DNA of 64,000 nucleotides from Klenkia taihuensis (GTDB taxonomy: Bacteria; Actinomycetota; Actinomycetes; Mycobacteriales; Geodermatophilaceae). The stretch spans positions 248,001 through 312,000 of the forward strand of contig NZ_FOMD01000004.1 in assembly GCF_900112525.1 (NCBI RefSeq). Direction: 5' to 3'. A program made the position numbers and the translations under genes. This document shows, piece after piece, positions 54,584-63,353 of the stretch (within the stretch, counting starts at the first letter, position 1; every line of letters starts with the position of its first letter). The notes beneath the pieces are model-generated. The model had not been told where the DNA came from and ran no database searches. It worked only from the letters and a program-made list of their open reading frames with translations.

Positions 54584-54607
54584 ACCCTAGGCGGGCCCCG
54601 CTACGGT
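54584..54607. promoter_or_regulatory. overlapping divergent leaderless promoters of pepA and gcvT
   Basis: TAGGGT of pepA (minus strand, 54589-54584) and TACGGT of gcvT (54602-54607) are 12 bases apart. Each -35 region would lie on the -10 of the other, so polymerase binding should be mutually exclusive. Both transcripts would begin at or next to the GTG start codon. Confidence 0.55.
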
Positions 54608-54614
54608 CGCCTCC

Positions 54615-55727
54615 GTGACCGCCCTGACCTCGCCCCTGCACGAGCGCCACCTCGCCCTCGGCGCCAAGCTGGCCGACTTCGGCGGCTGGTCGATGCCGCT
54701 GGAGTACGCCGGGGGCGGGGTCATCGCCGAGCACACCGCGGTGCGCGAGGGCGTCGGCCTGTTCGACGTCTCGCACCTGGGCACGGGCACGGTCCGCGGG
54801 CCGGGCGCCGCCGCGTACGTCGACCGCTGCCTGACCAACGACCTGGGCCGGATCGGCCCGGGCCAGGCGCAGTACACGCTGTGCTGCCTGCCCGACGGGG
54901 AGGACCGGGCCGGCGGGGTCGTCGACGACCTCATCGTCTACCTGCACGCCGACGACGACGTGCTGCTGGTGCCCAACGCGGCGAACGCGGCCGAGGTCCT
55001 GCGCCGGCTGGCCGACGGGGCGCCCGAGGGCGTGGTCGTCGCCGACCGGCACACCGAGGTCGCGGTGCTGGCGCTGCAGGGCCCCCGGTCGGCCGAGGTG
55101 CTCGCCGCGGTCGGGCTGCCCGGTGCGCTGGACTACATGGGTTTCGCCCGCACCCCGGGCACCGGGGACGTCACCGTCTGCCGCACCGGCTACACCGGGG
55201 AGCACGGCTACGAGCTGCTCGTCGAGGCGGACCGGGCCGGGGAGCTGTGGGACGCACTGCTGGCGGCGGGGCAGACCGAGCAGATCCGGCCCTGCGGCCT
55301 GGGTGCGCGCGACACCCTGCGCACCGAGATGGGCTACCCCCTGCACGGCCACGAGCTGTCGCTCGACATCAGCCCGGTGCAGGCCCGGGCGGGCTGGGCG
55401 GTCGGCTGGCGCAAGCCCGCGTTCTGGGGCCGCGATGCCCTGCTGGCCGAGCGGGAGGCCGGTCCCGCCCGCCAGCTGTGGGGGCTGCGTGCCCCCGGCC
55501 GTGGCATCCCGCGCCCGGGCATGCAGGTCCTGGACGACGCCGGCGCGCGGGTCGGCGAGGTCACCAGCGGGACCTTCTCGCCGACCCTGCGCGCCGGGAT
55601 CGCGCTCGCCCTGCTCGACACCGCGGCCCAGCCGGCCCCCGGTCTGGGGCTGGCCGTCGACGTCCGCGGCCGCACCTCACCGGTCGAGGTGGTCAAGCCG
55701 CCCTTCGTCGACTCGCACGTGCGCTGA
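54615..55727 (+). CDS. gcvT: aminomethyltransferase (glycine cleavage T protein)
   Basis: A 370-residue tetrahydrofolate-dependent enzyme that releases ammonia and methylene-THF from the aminomethyl group on lipoylated H protein. [40 protein letters not shown] and [19 protein letters not shown] are characteristic; [18 protein letters not shown] is the C-terminal domain. No gcvH or gcvP is present in this window. GTG 54615 lies 7 bases after TACGGT: leaderless. Confidence 0.95.
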   Translation: MTALTSPLHERHLALGAKLADFGGWSMPLEYAGGGVIAEHTAVREGVGLFDVSHLGTGTVRGPGAAAYVDRCLTNDLGRIGPGQAQYTLCCLPDGEDRAGGVVDDLIVYLHADDDVLLVPNAANAAEVLRRLADGAPEGVVVADRHTEVAVLALQGPRSAEVLAAVGLPGALDYMGFARTPGTGDVTVCRTGYTGEHGYELLVEADRAGELWDALLAAGQTEQIRPCGLGARDTLRTEMGYPLHGHELSLDISPVQARAGWAVGWRKPAFWGRDALLAEREAGPARQLWGLRAPGRGIPRPGMQVLDDAGARVGEVTSGTFSPTLRAGIALALLDTAAQPAPGLGLAVDVRGRTSPVEVVKPPFVDSHVR

Positions 55728-55730
55728 GGG

Positions 55731-56876
55731 TCACCCGGTCTTCGCGGTCTCCTTCTCCTCCTTCGCCGGGGTCGGCGGCTCGGGCAGCTCGTCGGCCACC
55801 GTCGCCCGCCGGTCACCCATCGGGACAGGCTCGCCCTGGGTGGTGTCCTGCGCGGTCTGGTGCTCGGTCTCGGCGTTGATCTCCGCGCCGAGCAGGACCA
55901 GGAAGACGGTCAGCTGCAACCACAGCATCAGCACGACGACACCGGCGACGGCGCCGTAGGTGGCCGAGTAGGAACCGAAGTTGCTGACGTAGAAGCTGAA
56001 CGCGACCGACACCACGATCCAGGCGACGGTGACCACGACCGAGCCGAGGGTGACCCAGCGGAACTTGGGTGCGTCCCGGTCCGGCGCCAGCCGGTAGAGG
56101 ATGGCCAGCGCGCCGGCCATCAGGCCGAGGAGCAGCACCCACCGCAGCACCTGCGCGAGGATCGTGCCCACGATGCCCAGCGGCAGGGCGTCGAGGACGA
56201 CGGGCGCCACGGCCACCAGCGAGACGGTCACCAGCACGAAGACGATCGCGCCGAGGGTCAGCAGCAGCGACAGCCCGCGGAGCTTGACGAAGCCGCGGGT
56301 CTCGACCTCGTCGTAGGCGATGTTGACCGCGGTGATCAGGTTGTTCACCCCGCCCGACGCCGACCACAGCGCCGCGAGGATGGAGATCACGAGGCTGACC
56401 GACAGCGCCCCGCTGTTGGCGCTGGCCACCGAGTCCAGCTGGGTCTCGATGATCGACAGCACTTCCTCGGGCACTGCGCCGCGCAGGCTCATGACCTGCT
56501 CCTGCACGGTGGCCGGTGACGCGACCAGGCCGTACAGCGAGATGGCCGCGATCAGCGTCGGGAAGATCGCGAGGAACCCGAAGAAGGCCACGCCGCCGCC
56601 GATGATCGGCATGTTGTCGGCCTTGTTCTCCGCCCACGCCCGCTTGAGGATCTGCTGCCAGCCCCGCTTGGGGATCTGGGTGGGGCTCTCGGCGTCCACC
56701 CCGGGCAACCGGGCCTGCTGGCCCTTCGCCTGCGGCGGGTCGGTCGCCGTCCGCCTCGGCCCGTGCTCCTGGGCGTGCTCGGCGGCCTCCCGGGCCGCCA
56801 CCCGGCGGGCTGCCTTCTCCTCGACGCGCTGGCGGATGCGGTCCACCGCGCTGTCGGGGCGCTTGATGCCGTCCAT
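55731..56876 (-). CDS. YihY/BrkB-family membrane protein
   Basis: A 381-residue membrane protein with about six helices: GGGVAFFGFLAIFPTLIAAI is the family signature and SGGVNNLITAVNIAYDEVET a second conserved block. It was once called ribonuclease BN, which is incorrect; function unknown, possibly transport. Charged N- and C-terminal tails flank the core. ATG 56876 has GAGGTCCGACC upstream. It is the last gene of a four-gene cluster reading 57880 to 55731, and converges on gcvT with 3 bases between. Confidence 0.88.
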   Translation of the reverse strand: MDGIKRPDSAVDRIRQRVEEKAARRVAAREAAEHAQEHGPRRTATDPPQAKGQQARLPGVDAESPTQIPKRGWQQILKRAWAENKADNMPIIGGGVAFFGFLAIFPTLIAAISLYGLVASPATVQEQVMSLRGAVPEEVLSIIETQLDSVASANSGALSVSLVISILAALWSASGGVNNLITAVNIAYDEVETRGFVKLRGLSLLLTLGAIVFVLVTVSLVAVAPVVLDALPLGIVGTILAQVLRWVLLLGLMAGALAILYRLAPDRDAPKFRWVTLGSVVVTVAWIVVSVAFSFYVSNFGSYSATYGAVAGVVVLMLWLQLTVFLVLLGAEINAETEHQTAQDTTQGEPVPMGDRRATVADELPEPPTPAKEEKETAKTG

Positions 56877-56889
56877 GGTCGGACCTCCG

Positions 56890-57162
56890 TCAGTCGCCCG
56901 GCCAGGAGCCGGTCAGCTTGGTGAACGCCTGCGCGCCGAACCGGTCGACCGCGGCCTTGGTGACGGCGAAGATCGCGCCCTGGATGGCCGCCGCGAGCAG
57001 CACGTGCGACGTCCGGTACTCGCTCTGCAGGGCGCCCGGCGCGTCGTCCTCGCCGGCGATGCGCTTCCAGACGACCTTGAACACCCGGCCGGAGATGGCG
57101 CCCGCGGCGATGCCGGCGACGAGGCCGACCGGGCGGTAGGCGGCCTTCGCGCCGGCGCTCAC
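56890..57162 (-). CDS. DUF4235 small membrane-associated protein
   Basis: A 90-residue protein with two hydrophobic segments, GLVAGIAAGAISGRVFKVVW and SHVLLAAAIQGAIFAVTKAA, matching DUF4235. Found with DUF3618, holin-X and BrkB-type genes in actinobacteria, where the set is often linked to membrane or general stress; function unknown. GTG 57162 overlaps the upstream stop (GTGA). Confidence 0.8.
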   Translation of the reverse strand: MSAGAKAAYRPVGLVAGIAAGAISGRVFKVVWKRIAGEDDAPGALQSEYRTSHVLLAAAIQGAIFAVTKAAVDRFGAQAFTKLTGSWPGD

Positions 57163-57449
57163 CGGCGGGCCCGCCGCACGACCAGGGCCACCACGACCGC
57201 GACCAGGGCGACGCCGACGCCGATGACCACCGGCGGGTTCTCCCGGTAGGTCTCCACCGCGGTGTCCTTGGTGCGGGCGGCGGTCTCCTTGGCGCGCGAG
57301 CCGACGTCCAGCCGGTGGCTGAGCTCGTCGACGGTGGCCGCCAGCTGCTCACGGGTGGCCTCGATTTCGGCCTTGATCTCGTCAGGCTCGGTGGGGCCGG
57401 ACACGTCCGGTGCTCCCGGGCCGTGGGCGCCCTCGGGTCGGCTGGTCAT
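57159..57449 (-). CDS. DUF3618 protein
   Basis: A 96-residue protein. IKAEIEATREQLAATVDELS is the DUF3618 core, a coiled coil, followed by a Lys/Thr-rich stretch and one C-terminal membrane helix (VVIGVGVALVAVVVALVVRR). Tail-anchored orientation is likely. Start ATG 57449 and stop both overlap neighbouring genes by four bases, showing coupled translation in the cluster. Confidence 0.83.
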   Translation of the reverse strand: MTSRPEGAHGPGAPDVSGPTEPDEIKAEIEATREQLAATVDELSHRLDVGSRAKETAARTKDTAVETYRENPPVVIGVGVALVAVVVALVVRRARR

Positions 57450-57880
57450 CGCGTGGCACTCCCCTTCACGGCGGCGACGTCGGCCTTGACGCTGTCGAGG
57501 GTGTCCGTCGGCAGCGGCGGCTTGGCGTCCTGCACGTCCTTCTTGCCCAGCAGCGCGAGCACGCCGGCGACGGCGAAGAGGACGACGGCGATGATGATCG
57601 CGGCCAGGTAGCCGGGCAGCACGTTCGCCAGCCCCAGGATCGCGGCGGTGATCAGGGCGTTGAGGCCGAGCAGCGCGACCAGTCCGGCGCCGCCGAACAG
57701 GCCCGCGCCGACGCCGAGCTTCTTGGCCTTGCCCTTGACCTCGGCCTGGGCGAGGCGGACCTCGTCGCGGACGAGCCGGGTGACCAGGTCGGGCAGCTCG
57801 CCGATCAGCTGGCCGGTCGAGGCCTGGGACGGGTCGGTGGGTGTGCGGGACGCACCGTGGGCCCCGGTGGAGCCGGTCAT
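57446..57880 (-). CDS. actinobacterial holin-X/phage holin superfamily III-like protein
   Basis: A 144-residue protein with an N-terminal amphipathic segment (GQLIGELPDLVTRLVRDEVR, then LAQAEVKGKAKKLG) and two membrane helices (GLFGGAGLVALLGLNALITA and GYLAAIIIAVVLFAVAGVLA), the layout of PF07332. The name reflects holin-like topology; no phage genes are near, so lysis is unlikely. ATG 57880 has AGGAGGTCCG upstream. It heads the cluster DUF3618, DUF4235, BrkB. Confidence 0.85.
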   Translation of the reverse strand: MTGSTGAHGASRTPTDPSQASTGQLIGELPDLVTRLVRDEVRLAQAEVKGKAKKLGVGAGLFGGAGLVALLGLNALITAAILGLANVLPGYLAAIIIAVVLFAVAGVLALLGKKDVQDAKPPLPTDTLDSVKADVAAVKGSATR

Positions 57881-57998
57881 CGGACCTCCTGTGCGTGGGA
57901 TGAGTTCGCACAGCCCCATGCCCGTCGTGATCAGGCGCCAACCCTGGGTATCCAGCACCGGACGGTCCCAGATCGGCACCGTCACTAGGGTGACCCGC

Positions 57999-58223
57999 AT
58001 GACCTCGCCCACCGGTTGGACCTGGCGGCTGCTCGACGCGTCGGGGGCCGAGCTCGACCCGGCCGACCTGGACGTCGAGGTCCCGGTCGAGGACGCGCAG
58101 GCCGAGGCCGAGTCGTGGCTCGGGGAGCACTGGCGCACGCTGCTGGAGCGCGGCGCGGCCAGTGCCACCCTGCTGCGCGGGGACGCCGTGGTCTACGGGC
58201 CGATGGGCCTGTCGGCGTCCTGA
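57999..58223 (+). CDS. small conserved hypothetical protein
   Basis: A 74-residue acidic protein, MTSPTGWTWRLLDASGAEL then VEVPVEDAQAEAESWLGEHW, ending VYGPMGLSAS. It resembles a small actinobacterial family of unknown function. ATG 57999 is 7 bases after TAGGGT (57986-57991), a leaderless layout that supports the start. Divergent from the holin-X cluster and converging on the aldo/keto reductase gene. Confidence 0.72.
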   Translation: MTSPTGWTWRLLDASGAELDPADLDVEVPVEDAQAEAESWLGEHWRTLLERGAASATLLRGDAVVYGPMGLSAS

Positions 58224-58227
58224 GGGG

Positions 58228-59211
58228 TCAGCCCCGGCTGGTCTTGGCCGGGTCCCGCTCGACGACGTCGCCGAGCACCTCGTCGATGCGGGTCAGCACG
58301 TCGGCCGACAGCTCGACGCCGGCGGCCTTGACGTTGTCGTGCACCTGCTCGGGGCGGGTGGCGCCGATGATGGCCGCGGCGACGTTCCCGTTCTGCAGCA
58401 CCCACGCCAGCGCGAGCTGGGCCATGGACAGCCCCAGGTCGTCGGCGATCGGCACCAGACCCTGCACCCGGGTCAGGATGTCGTCGGTCAGGTAGCCCTT
58501 CATCGAGCCGCCGGCGCTGGCGTGCCCACCCCGGCTGTCGGCCGGCGGCGCCTGGCCCGGCAGGTACTTGCCGGTGAGCACGCCCTGGGCGAGCGGGGAC
58601 CACACGATCTGCGAGACGCCCTCGGCCTCGGACGTCGGGACGACCTCGGCCTCGATGACCCGCCAGAGCATGGAGTACTGCGGCTGGTTGCTGATCAGCT
58701 GGATGCCCAGGTCGCGGGCCAGCGCGGCACCGGCCGCGATCTCCTCGGCCCGCCACTCCGAGACACCGATGTAGAGCGCCTTGCCCGACCGGACGAGGTC
58801 GGCGAAGGCGGTCATCGTCTCCTCGAGGGGGACGGTCGAGTCGTAGCGGTGCGCCTGGTAGAGGTCGACGTAGTCGGTCTGCAGCCGGCGCAGCGAGGCG
58901 TGGCAGCTCTCGATGACGTGCTTGCGACCCAGCCCGCGGTCGTTGGCCCCGTCCCCGGTCGGCCAGTAGACCTTGGTGGCGATCTCCAGGGACTCCCGGC
59001 GCTGGCCGGCGAGCGCGCGGCCGAGCACGGACTCGGCCTTGGTGCCGGCGTAGACGTCGGCGGTGTCGAAGGTGGTGATGCCGGCGTCGAGGGCGGCGTG
59101 CACGCAGGCGTGCGCCGCGTCCTCCTCGACCTGGCTGCCGTGGGTCAGCCAGTTGCCGTAGGCGAGTTCGGTGATGTTCAGGCCGGAGCGGCCCAGTCGG
59201 CGTGTCTGCAC
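58228..59211 (-). CDS. aldo/keto reductase (Kv-beta/YghZ-like)
   Basis: A 327-residue NADPH-dependent reductase. FDTADVYAGTKAESVLGRAL carries the catalytic Asp and Tyr, TKVYWP the Lys, and YVDLYQAHRYD the His region; SPLAQGVLTGKYLPG and IIGATRPEQVHDN bind NADPH. The length and motifs match the voltage-gated potassium channel beta subunit-like subgroup. Substrate is unknown. GTG start at 59211. Confidence 0.9.
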   Translation of the reverse strand: MQTRRLGRSGLNITELAYGNWLTHGSQVEEDAAHACVHAALDAGITTFDTADVYAGTKAESVLGRALAGQRRESLEIATKVYWPTGDGANDRGLGRKHVIESCHASLRRLQTDYVDLYQAHRYDSTVPLEETMTAFADLVRSGKALYIGVSEWRAEEIAAGAALARDLGIQLISNQPQYSMLWRVIEAEVVPTSEAEGVSQIVWSPLAQGVLTGKYLPGQAPPADSRGGHASAGGSMKGYLTDDILTRVQGLVPIADDLGLSMAQLALAWVLQNGNVAAAIIGATRPEQVHDNVKAAGVELSADVLTRIDEVLGDVVERDPAKTSRG

Positions 59212-59241
59212 GCCCCCGAACGTAGGCCCGGGCCCGGCGGG

Positions 59242-59841
59242 CTACACCTCGGCGCCGAGGCCGACCTGGGGCTTGGGGAACCGCCACCGGCGGACCATCG
59301 TGGCGCGGCTGATGCCGTACCAGACCAGACCCTTGGTGCGGGCGTTCGGGAACCGCTCGCCGACGACCTTCTTGATCCGCCGGCCGAGGACGAAGGAGTC
59401 GCCGATGATGACCAGGAAGAAGGCGAACCAGAGGAACACGGTGTAGCTCTGCACCGCCTGGTTCGGGATGAAGTAGCCGACCAGCACGAGCGCGGCGACG
59501 ACCAGGAAGAGGCTGCCGGCGTTGCGCCGGGAGTCCACCACATCGCGGACCAGGCGCTTCTCCGGGCCGCGGTCGCGGGCGGGCAGTGCGCTGTCGTCCC
59601 CGCGCGCGGCGGCCTCGCGAGCGCTGCCGCGGTTGGCGGCCTGCTGTTCGCGCATCCGCTTGTAGGCCTCCTTGCGCGTGGTGGGCGGAGGCGGCGGGGG
59701 ACCCTGCCGACGGCCCTGGGCCTCGCTGCGCTTGGGCGTGGGGCGGCCCTTGCCGACGGCGGTGAGCTGCTGGGCGGTCAGGTCGGCGGCCGGCTCCGGG
59801 ATGGTCTCGGCGGGCCGGCGGCCGGGCAGGCGGAACTTCAC
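59242..59841 (-). CDS. DUF3043 membrane protein
   Basis: A 199-residue protein. The N-terminal 90 residues are charged and Pro-rich (GKGRPTPKRSEAQGRR then polyproline), followed by RRNAGSLFLVVAALVLVGYF and TVFLWFAFFLVIIGDSFVLG helices, and a basic C-terminus. It matches DUF3043, a conserved actinobacterial family near the HesB gene in mycobacteria; function unknown. GTG 59841 lies 8 bases after TAGACT on its strand. Confidence 0.82.
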   Translation of the reverse strand: MKFRLPGRRPAETIPEPAADLTAQQLTAVGKGRPTPKRSEAQGRRQGPPPPPPTTRKEAYKRMREQQAANRGSAREAAARGDDSALPARDRGPEKRLVRDVVDSRRNAGSLFLVVAALVLVGYFIPNQAVQSYTVFLWFAFFLVIIGDSFVLGRRIKKVVGERFPNARTKGLVWYGISRATMVRRWRFPKPQVGLGAEV

Positions 59842-60000
59842 AGCTGCGGAGTCTACGTGCCCGCCGGGGGTGCCCGACCCCGTCGAGTGATGTGCGCGGC
59901 ACCCGGCCCGGGGGGTTCGCGCCGTACAGTGGGAAGCAGCTCCGCCACGGCGGTGTTGGTCTGATCAGATGCACCGGACCTCGATGTGGGAGGACAGAAC

Positions 60001-60351
60001 ATGACCGTGCAGGACACGACCGCCGCCACCGGCGTCATCCTGAGCGACCCGGCCGCGGCCAAGGTCAAGGCGCTGCTGGACCAGGAGGGTCGCGACGACC
60101 TGCGCCTGCGCATCGCCGTGCAGCCGGGCGGCTGCTCCGGCCTGCGCTACCAGCTCTTCTTCGACGAGCGCTTCCTCGACGGCGACCAGACCCACGAGTT
60201 CGGTGGCGTCGAGGTCATCGTCGACCGGATGAGCTCGCCCTACCTCGGTGGCGCGACCATCGACTTCGTCGACACCATCGAGAAGCAGGGCTTCACGATC
60301 GACAACCCCAACGCGGGCAGCTCGTGCGCCTGCGGCGACAGCTTCAGCTGA
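60001..60351 (+). CDS. erpA: HesB/IscA-family iron-sulfur insertion protein
   Basis: A 116-residue A-type carrier of iron-sulfur clusters. The three ligand Cys are Cys45 (GGCSGLRYQLFF), Cys109 and Cys111 in SSCACGDSFS. It would deliver clusters to enzymes such as LipA or the respiratory chain. ATG 60001 has GGGAGGACAG upstream, preferred over an in-frame upstream GTG. TACAGT at 59925-59930 is a possible -10, giving a leader of about 65 bases. Confidence 0.92.
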   Translation: MTVQDTTAATGVILSDPAAAKVKALLDQEGRDDLRLRIAVQPGGCSGLRYQLFFDERFLDGDQTHEFGGVEVIVDRMSSPYLGGATIDFVDTIEKQGFTIDNPNAGSSCACGDSFS

Positions 60352-60360
60352 CGTAGCCAC

Positions 60361-60400
60361 GACGAAGGCCCGGCCCCCGCACGGGGGCCGGGCCTTCGTC
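60361..60400. terminator. bidirectional terminator between erpA and asnB
   Basis: GACGAAGGCCCGGCCCCCG (60361-60379) pairs perfectly over 19 bp with 60382-60400, between the convergent erpA and asnB genes. Confidence 0.88.
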
Positions 60401-60404
60401 GTCC

Positions 60405-62366
60405 CTACAGCGTCACGGGGTAGACGGTCTCGGGCACGTCGACGACGATCCGCTCCTCGACGAAGATGCCGTGCCAGACCATGAACACCAGCACCTCCCA
60501 CAGCTGACGGGCGGTCCGCTTGTTCGGGGCCGCGCCCTGGGCCGCCGCCGCGCGGAGCCGCTCGAGCAGGCCGAGGACGACCTCGCGGTCGAGCCACTGC
60601 TGCGTCTGGCTGCTCATGACGACGTCCCGCGCCCAGTCGTGCAGCGGGCCGGCGAGGAAGTCCGCCGTCGGCACGGGGAAGCCGAGCTTGCGGCGGTCCA
60701 TGATCCGCGGCGGCACGATCTGCCGCATCGCCTGCCGGAGGGCGTACTTCGTCGTCCCCGCCTGGGCGTGGGCCCGGCCACGGGGCGTGCGCATCCCCAG
60801 CGGGAGGGTCGCGGCGAGGGCGAACACCTCCGGGTCCAGGAAGGGCACCCGCAGCTCGAGGGAGTTGGCCATGGTCATCTTGTCGGCCTTGACCAGGATG
60901 TCCCCGCGCAGCCAGGTGAACAGGTCCACGTACTGCATGGCGGTGACGTCGTCGTAGCCCACGGTGCGGGCCTGCTCGTAGAGCGCCTCGGTGACCTGGA
61001 CGTGGGACAGGTCGCGGTCCCGACCGGGCATGAGCGCGGCGAGCTCGTCGTCGCGCAGGTTGCGGGCGTTGCCGTAGTACCGCTGCTCCAGCGGGGTGGC
61101 GGCCCGGCGCAGCAGGTCCTGGCCGCGGACACCCTCGGGCAGCAGGCCGGCCAGCCGGGTCAGGGCCCGGCGCCCGGGGGCGGGCAGGTTCTTGGCCCAC
61201 GACAGGCTCAGCGGCTCGCGGTAGATCGTGTAGCCGCCGAACAGCTCGTCGGCGCCCTCGCCCGACAGCACCACCTTGACGTGCTTGCGGGCCTCGCGGG
61301 CCACGAAGTAGAGCGGCACGAGCGCGGGGTCGGCGACCGGGTCGTCGAGGTACCAGACGACCTCGGGGATGGCGTCGGCGAACTGCTGCGCGGTGATCTC
61401 CACCGGGATGTGCCGCACACCCAGGATCGAGGCGGACTCCGCAGCGATGTCGACCTCGGACGTCGACTCGCGGGCGAACCCGACGGTGAAGGTCAGCAGG
61501 TCGGGGTTGTACCGGTGCGCCAGGGCGGCGATCGCGGTGGAGTCGATCCCGCTGGACAGGAAGGACCCGACGGTGACGTCGGCGCGCATGTGCTTGGCGA
61601 CCGAGTCGTCGAGCACCTCGGCGATCCGGTCGTACAGCTCCTGCTCGCCGCCGGCGGGCACGGGACGCGGGGTGAACCGGGGGTGGAAGTACCGCTCGGT
61701 GCGCAGCTCGCCACCGGCCACGGTGAACCGGGTGCCGCTCTCGACCTTGCGGATGCCGCGGTGCAGGGTCGCGGGCTCGGGCACGTACTGCAGGGTCAGG
61801 TAGTGCTGCAGCGACGCCGGGTCGACCCCTCCGGCTGCCTCGGACCCGCCGAGCAGCTCGAGCAGGGCCTTCTTCTCGCTGCTGAACACCAGCCCGCCGT
61901 CGGCCAGGCGGGCGGTGAACAGCGGCTTGATGCCGAAGGGGTCCCGGGCGCCGAACGCCGTCCCGGTCTCGGTGTCCCAGATGACGAAGGCGAACATGCC
62001 GCGCAGCCGGGTGACCACGTCGGGACCCCAGTGGTGGTAGCCGGCGACGATGGCCTCGGTGTCGCCCTCGGTGGCGAACTCGGCGCCCAACGCGCGCAGC
62101 TCGGCGCGCAGCTCGACGTAGTTGTAGACCTCGCCGTTGAACAGGATGCGGTAGCGGTCACCGGCGTAGGGGAGGGGCTGCGGGCTGCCCTCGACGTCGA
62201 TGATCGACAGCCGGTTGAACCCCAGGACGGCGTGGCCGTCGGCCCACACCGCGGTGTCGTCGGGGCCGCGGTGGTGCAGGCAGTGCAGCGCATGGCGGAC
62301 GCCGTCGACCCGGGGCTGGTCGACCCGCTCGGCATCGGTGGACAGGTACGCGAGCAGGCCGCACAT
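60405..62366 (-). CDS. asnB: asparagine synthetase, glutamine-hydrolysing
   Basis: A 653-residue enzyme. Cys2 is the glutaminase nucleophile of the N-terminal Ntn domain (MCGLLAYLS, then HHRGPDD and FNGEVYNY); the synthetase domain has the ATP pyrophosphatase loop SFLSSGIDSTAIAA and LSGEGADELFGGY. It converts aspartate to asparagine with glutamine nitrogen, tying it to the glutamine synthetases upstream. Mycobacterial AsnB homologues can also amidate peptidoglycan precursors; which substrate applies here is not clear from sequence. ATG 62366 is fixed by Cys2. Confidence 0.95.
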   Translation of the reverse strand: MCGLLAYLSTDAERVDQPRVDGVRHALHCLHHRGPDDTAVWADGHAVLGFNRLSIIDVEGSPQPLPYAGDRYRILFNGEVYNYVELRAELRALGAEFATEGDTEAIVAGYHHWGPDVVTRLRGMFAFVIWDTETGTAFGARDPFGIKPLFTARLADGGLVFSSEKKALLELLGGSEAAGGVDPASLQHYLTLQYVPEPATLHRGIRKVESGTRFTVAGGELRTERYFHPRFTPRPVPAGGEQELYDRIAEVLDDSVAKHMRADVTVGSFLSSGIDSTAIAALAHRYNPDLLTFTVGFARESTSEVDIAAESASILGVRHIPVEITAQQFADAIPEVVWYLDDPVADPALVPLYFVAREARKHVKVVLSGEGADELFGGYTIYREPLSLSWAKNLPAPGRRALTRLAGLLPEGVRGQDLLRRAATPLEQRYYGNARNLRDDELAALMPGRDRDLSHVQVTEALYEQARTVGYDDVTAMQYVDLFTWLRGDILVKADKMTMANSLELRVPFLDPEVFALAATLPLGMRTPRGRAHAQAGTTKYALRQAMRQIVPPRIMDRRKLGFPVPTADFLAGPLHDWARDVVMSSQTQQWLDREVVLGLLERLRAAAAQGAAPNKRTARQLWEVLVFMVWHGIFVEERIVVDVPETVYPVTL

Positions 62367-62405
62367 CAGGCAGAGGTCTCCGGGGGTCTGGGGGAGCGGA
62401 GCGGG

Positions 62406-62771
62406 TCAGACGCGCTCGCCGGCGCGGGTCCGGCGGGTCACGATGCGCTCGGCGACGAAGGACAGGAAGGGGACGGTGCCGGCGAGCAGCACGCCGAGGA
62501 TGCCCTTCGCCGTCCACCGGGCGCGCAGCGCGAGGTCGAAGGCGGTGAGCAGGAAGACCGCGTAGAGGAACCCGTGCAGGGTGCCGATCACCTCGACGAG
62601 CCGGGGCTCGTCGGCGAGGTACTTCAGCGGCATGGCCACCAGCACCAGGACGGCGAGCAGGACGCCGACGACGTAGGCCATCACGCGGTAGCGCAGCAGA
62701 GCGGCCGGGATCCTGCGCTGCTCCCAGGTTTTGCCGCCGGGCTTCGGGGCGGTGGTGGGCTCAGCTGCCAT
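62406..62771 (-). CDS. DUF3817 integral membrane protein
   Basis: A 121-residue protein with three hydrophobic helices; YRVMAYVVGVLLAVLVLVAM and GTLHGFLYAVFLLTAFDLAL match DUF3817, and GILGVLLAGTVPFLSFVAER follows. Function unknown. ATG 62771 overlaps the 3' end of the upstream gene by 11 bases, so the two are co-translated. It lies upstream of asnB on the same strand. Confidence 0.82.
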   Translation of the reverse strand: MAAEPTTAPKPGGKTWEQRRIPAALLRYRVMAYVVGVLLAVLVLVAMPLKYLADEPRLVEVIGTLHGFLYAVFLLTAFDLALRARWTAKGILGVLLAGTVPFLSFVAERIVTRRTRAGERV

Positions 62772-63120
62772 CTCGACCTCGCAACGCCTTCTCGTTCAGC
62801 TCGGCCAGGTACCGGTTGTAGGCGGCGAGCTCGGGGTCGCCGGTGGTGTCGATGCGGGGACGCTGGTACAGCACGACCTCCTGGCCGGGCTCGTCCTCGT
62901 CGGGGTCGCGGTTCAGCTCGACCTTGACCATCTTCCCGTAGAAGAACAGGCCCATGAAGCCGTACAGCGGCCACTGCAGGGCGTAGCTCCAGTTGACCGC
63001 GCCGCCGCCGTTCTCCGCCTTGGTGAGCTGCCAGTAGCCCAGGAAGAAGGTGGCCACGAAGAGCACGGCCACCAGCAGGTGCAGGAGCACCCAGCGCGGG
63101 GTCAACAACCGGGGGAGCAC
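62761..63120 (-). CDS. small membrane protein, conserved near cytochrome oxidase genes
   Basis: A 119-residue protein with two helices (WVLLHLLVAVLFVATFFLGY and LYGFMGLFFYGKMVKV) and an acidic, Tyr-rich cytosolic tail. WVLLHLLV...GYWQLTKAE resembles the beginning of SURF1 cytochrome oxidase assembly proteins, but the rest of SURF1 is missing. A role near the oxidase is suggested only by the divergent ctaC gene. GTG start at 63120. Confidence 0.7.
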   Translation of the reverse strand: MLPRLLTPRWVLLHLLVAVLFVATFFLGYWQLTKAENGGGAVNWSYALQWPLYGFMGLFFYGKMVKVELNRDPDEDEPGQEVVLYQRPRIDTTGDPELAAYNRYLAELNEKALRGRDGS

Positions 63121-63238
63121 GCCCCCGACTGTAACCGTCCACCCGGTGCCGACCGGCCGTCCGGACCCAGGTCACACCCGGTCCGACACCCGCCTGCCGG
63201 CGCCGTCGGCCAGGGGTCGCCGTCCCGGTGCGGTCGGC

Positions 63239-63244
63239 TACGCT
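63239..63244 (+). promoter_or_regulatory. possible ctaC promoter -10 box
   Basis: TACGCT within the 233-base divergent region before ctaC, placing the start about 100 bases upstream of the gene. No other element was recognised in this region. Confidence 0.35.
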
Positions 63245-63353
63245 CGCCCTGACTGTGGTCGAAGTGGGCAGGACCTGTCGGGACACCGTGCAGGCCGCCA
63301 CCAGCCGGACCGCGCGGGGCACCTCGCGCGGAGGAACAAGGAGGCAGCGGGCA

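Noticed and set aside
46193-55879. A 3228-codon open frame on the + strand across nine genes
   Set aside because: Its product is low-complexity Arg/Gly/Ala sequence, and it runs through and opposite well-recognised genes (sucB, lpdA, pepA, gcvT). Very high GC makes stop codons rare, so this is a shadow frame.
55731-57880. Prophage remnant because of the holin-like protein
   Set aside because: No integrase, endolysin or structural genes are near; the actinobacterial holin-X family is a normal chromosomal protein.
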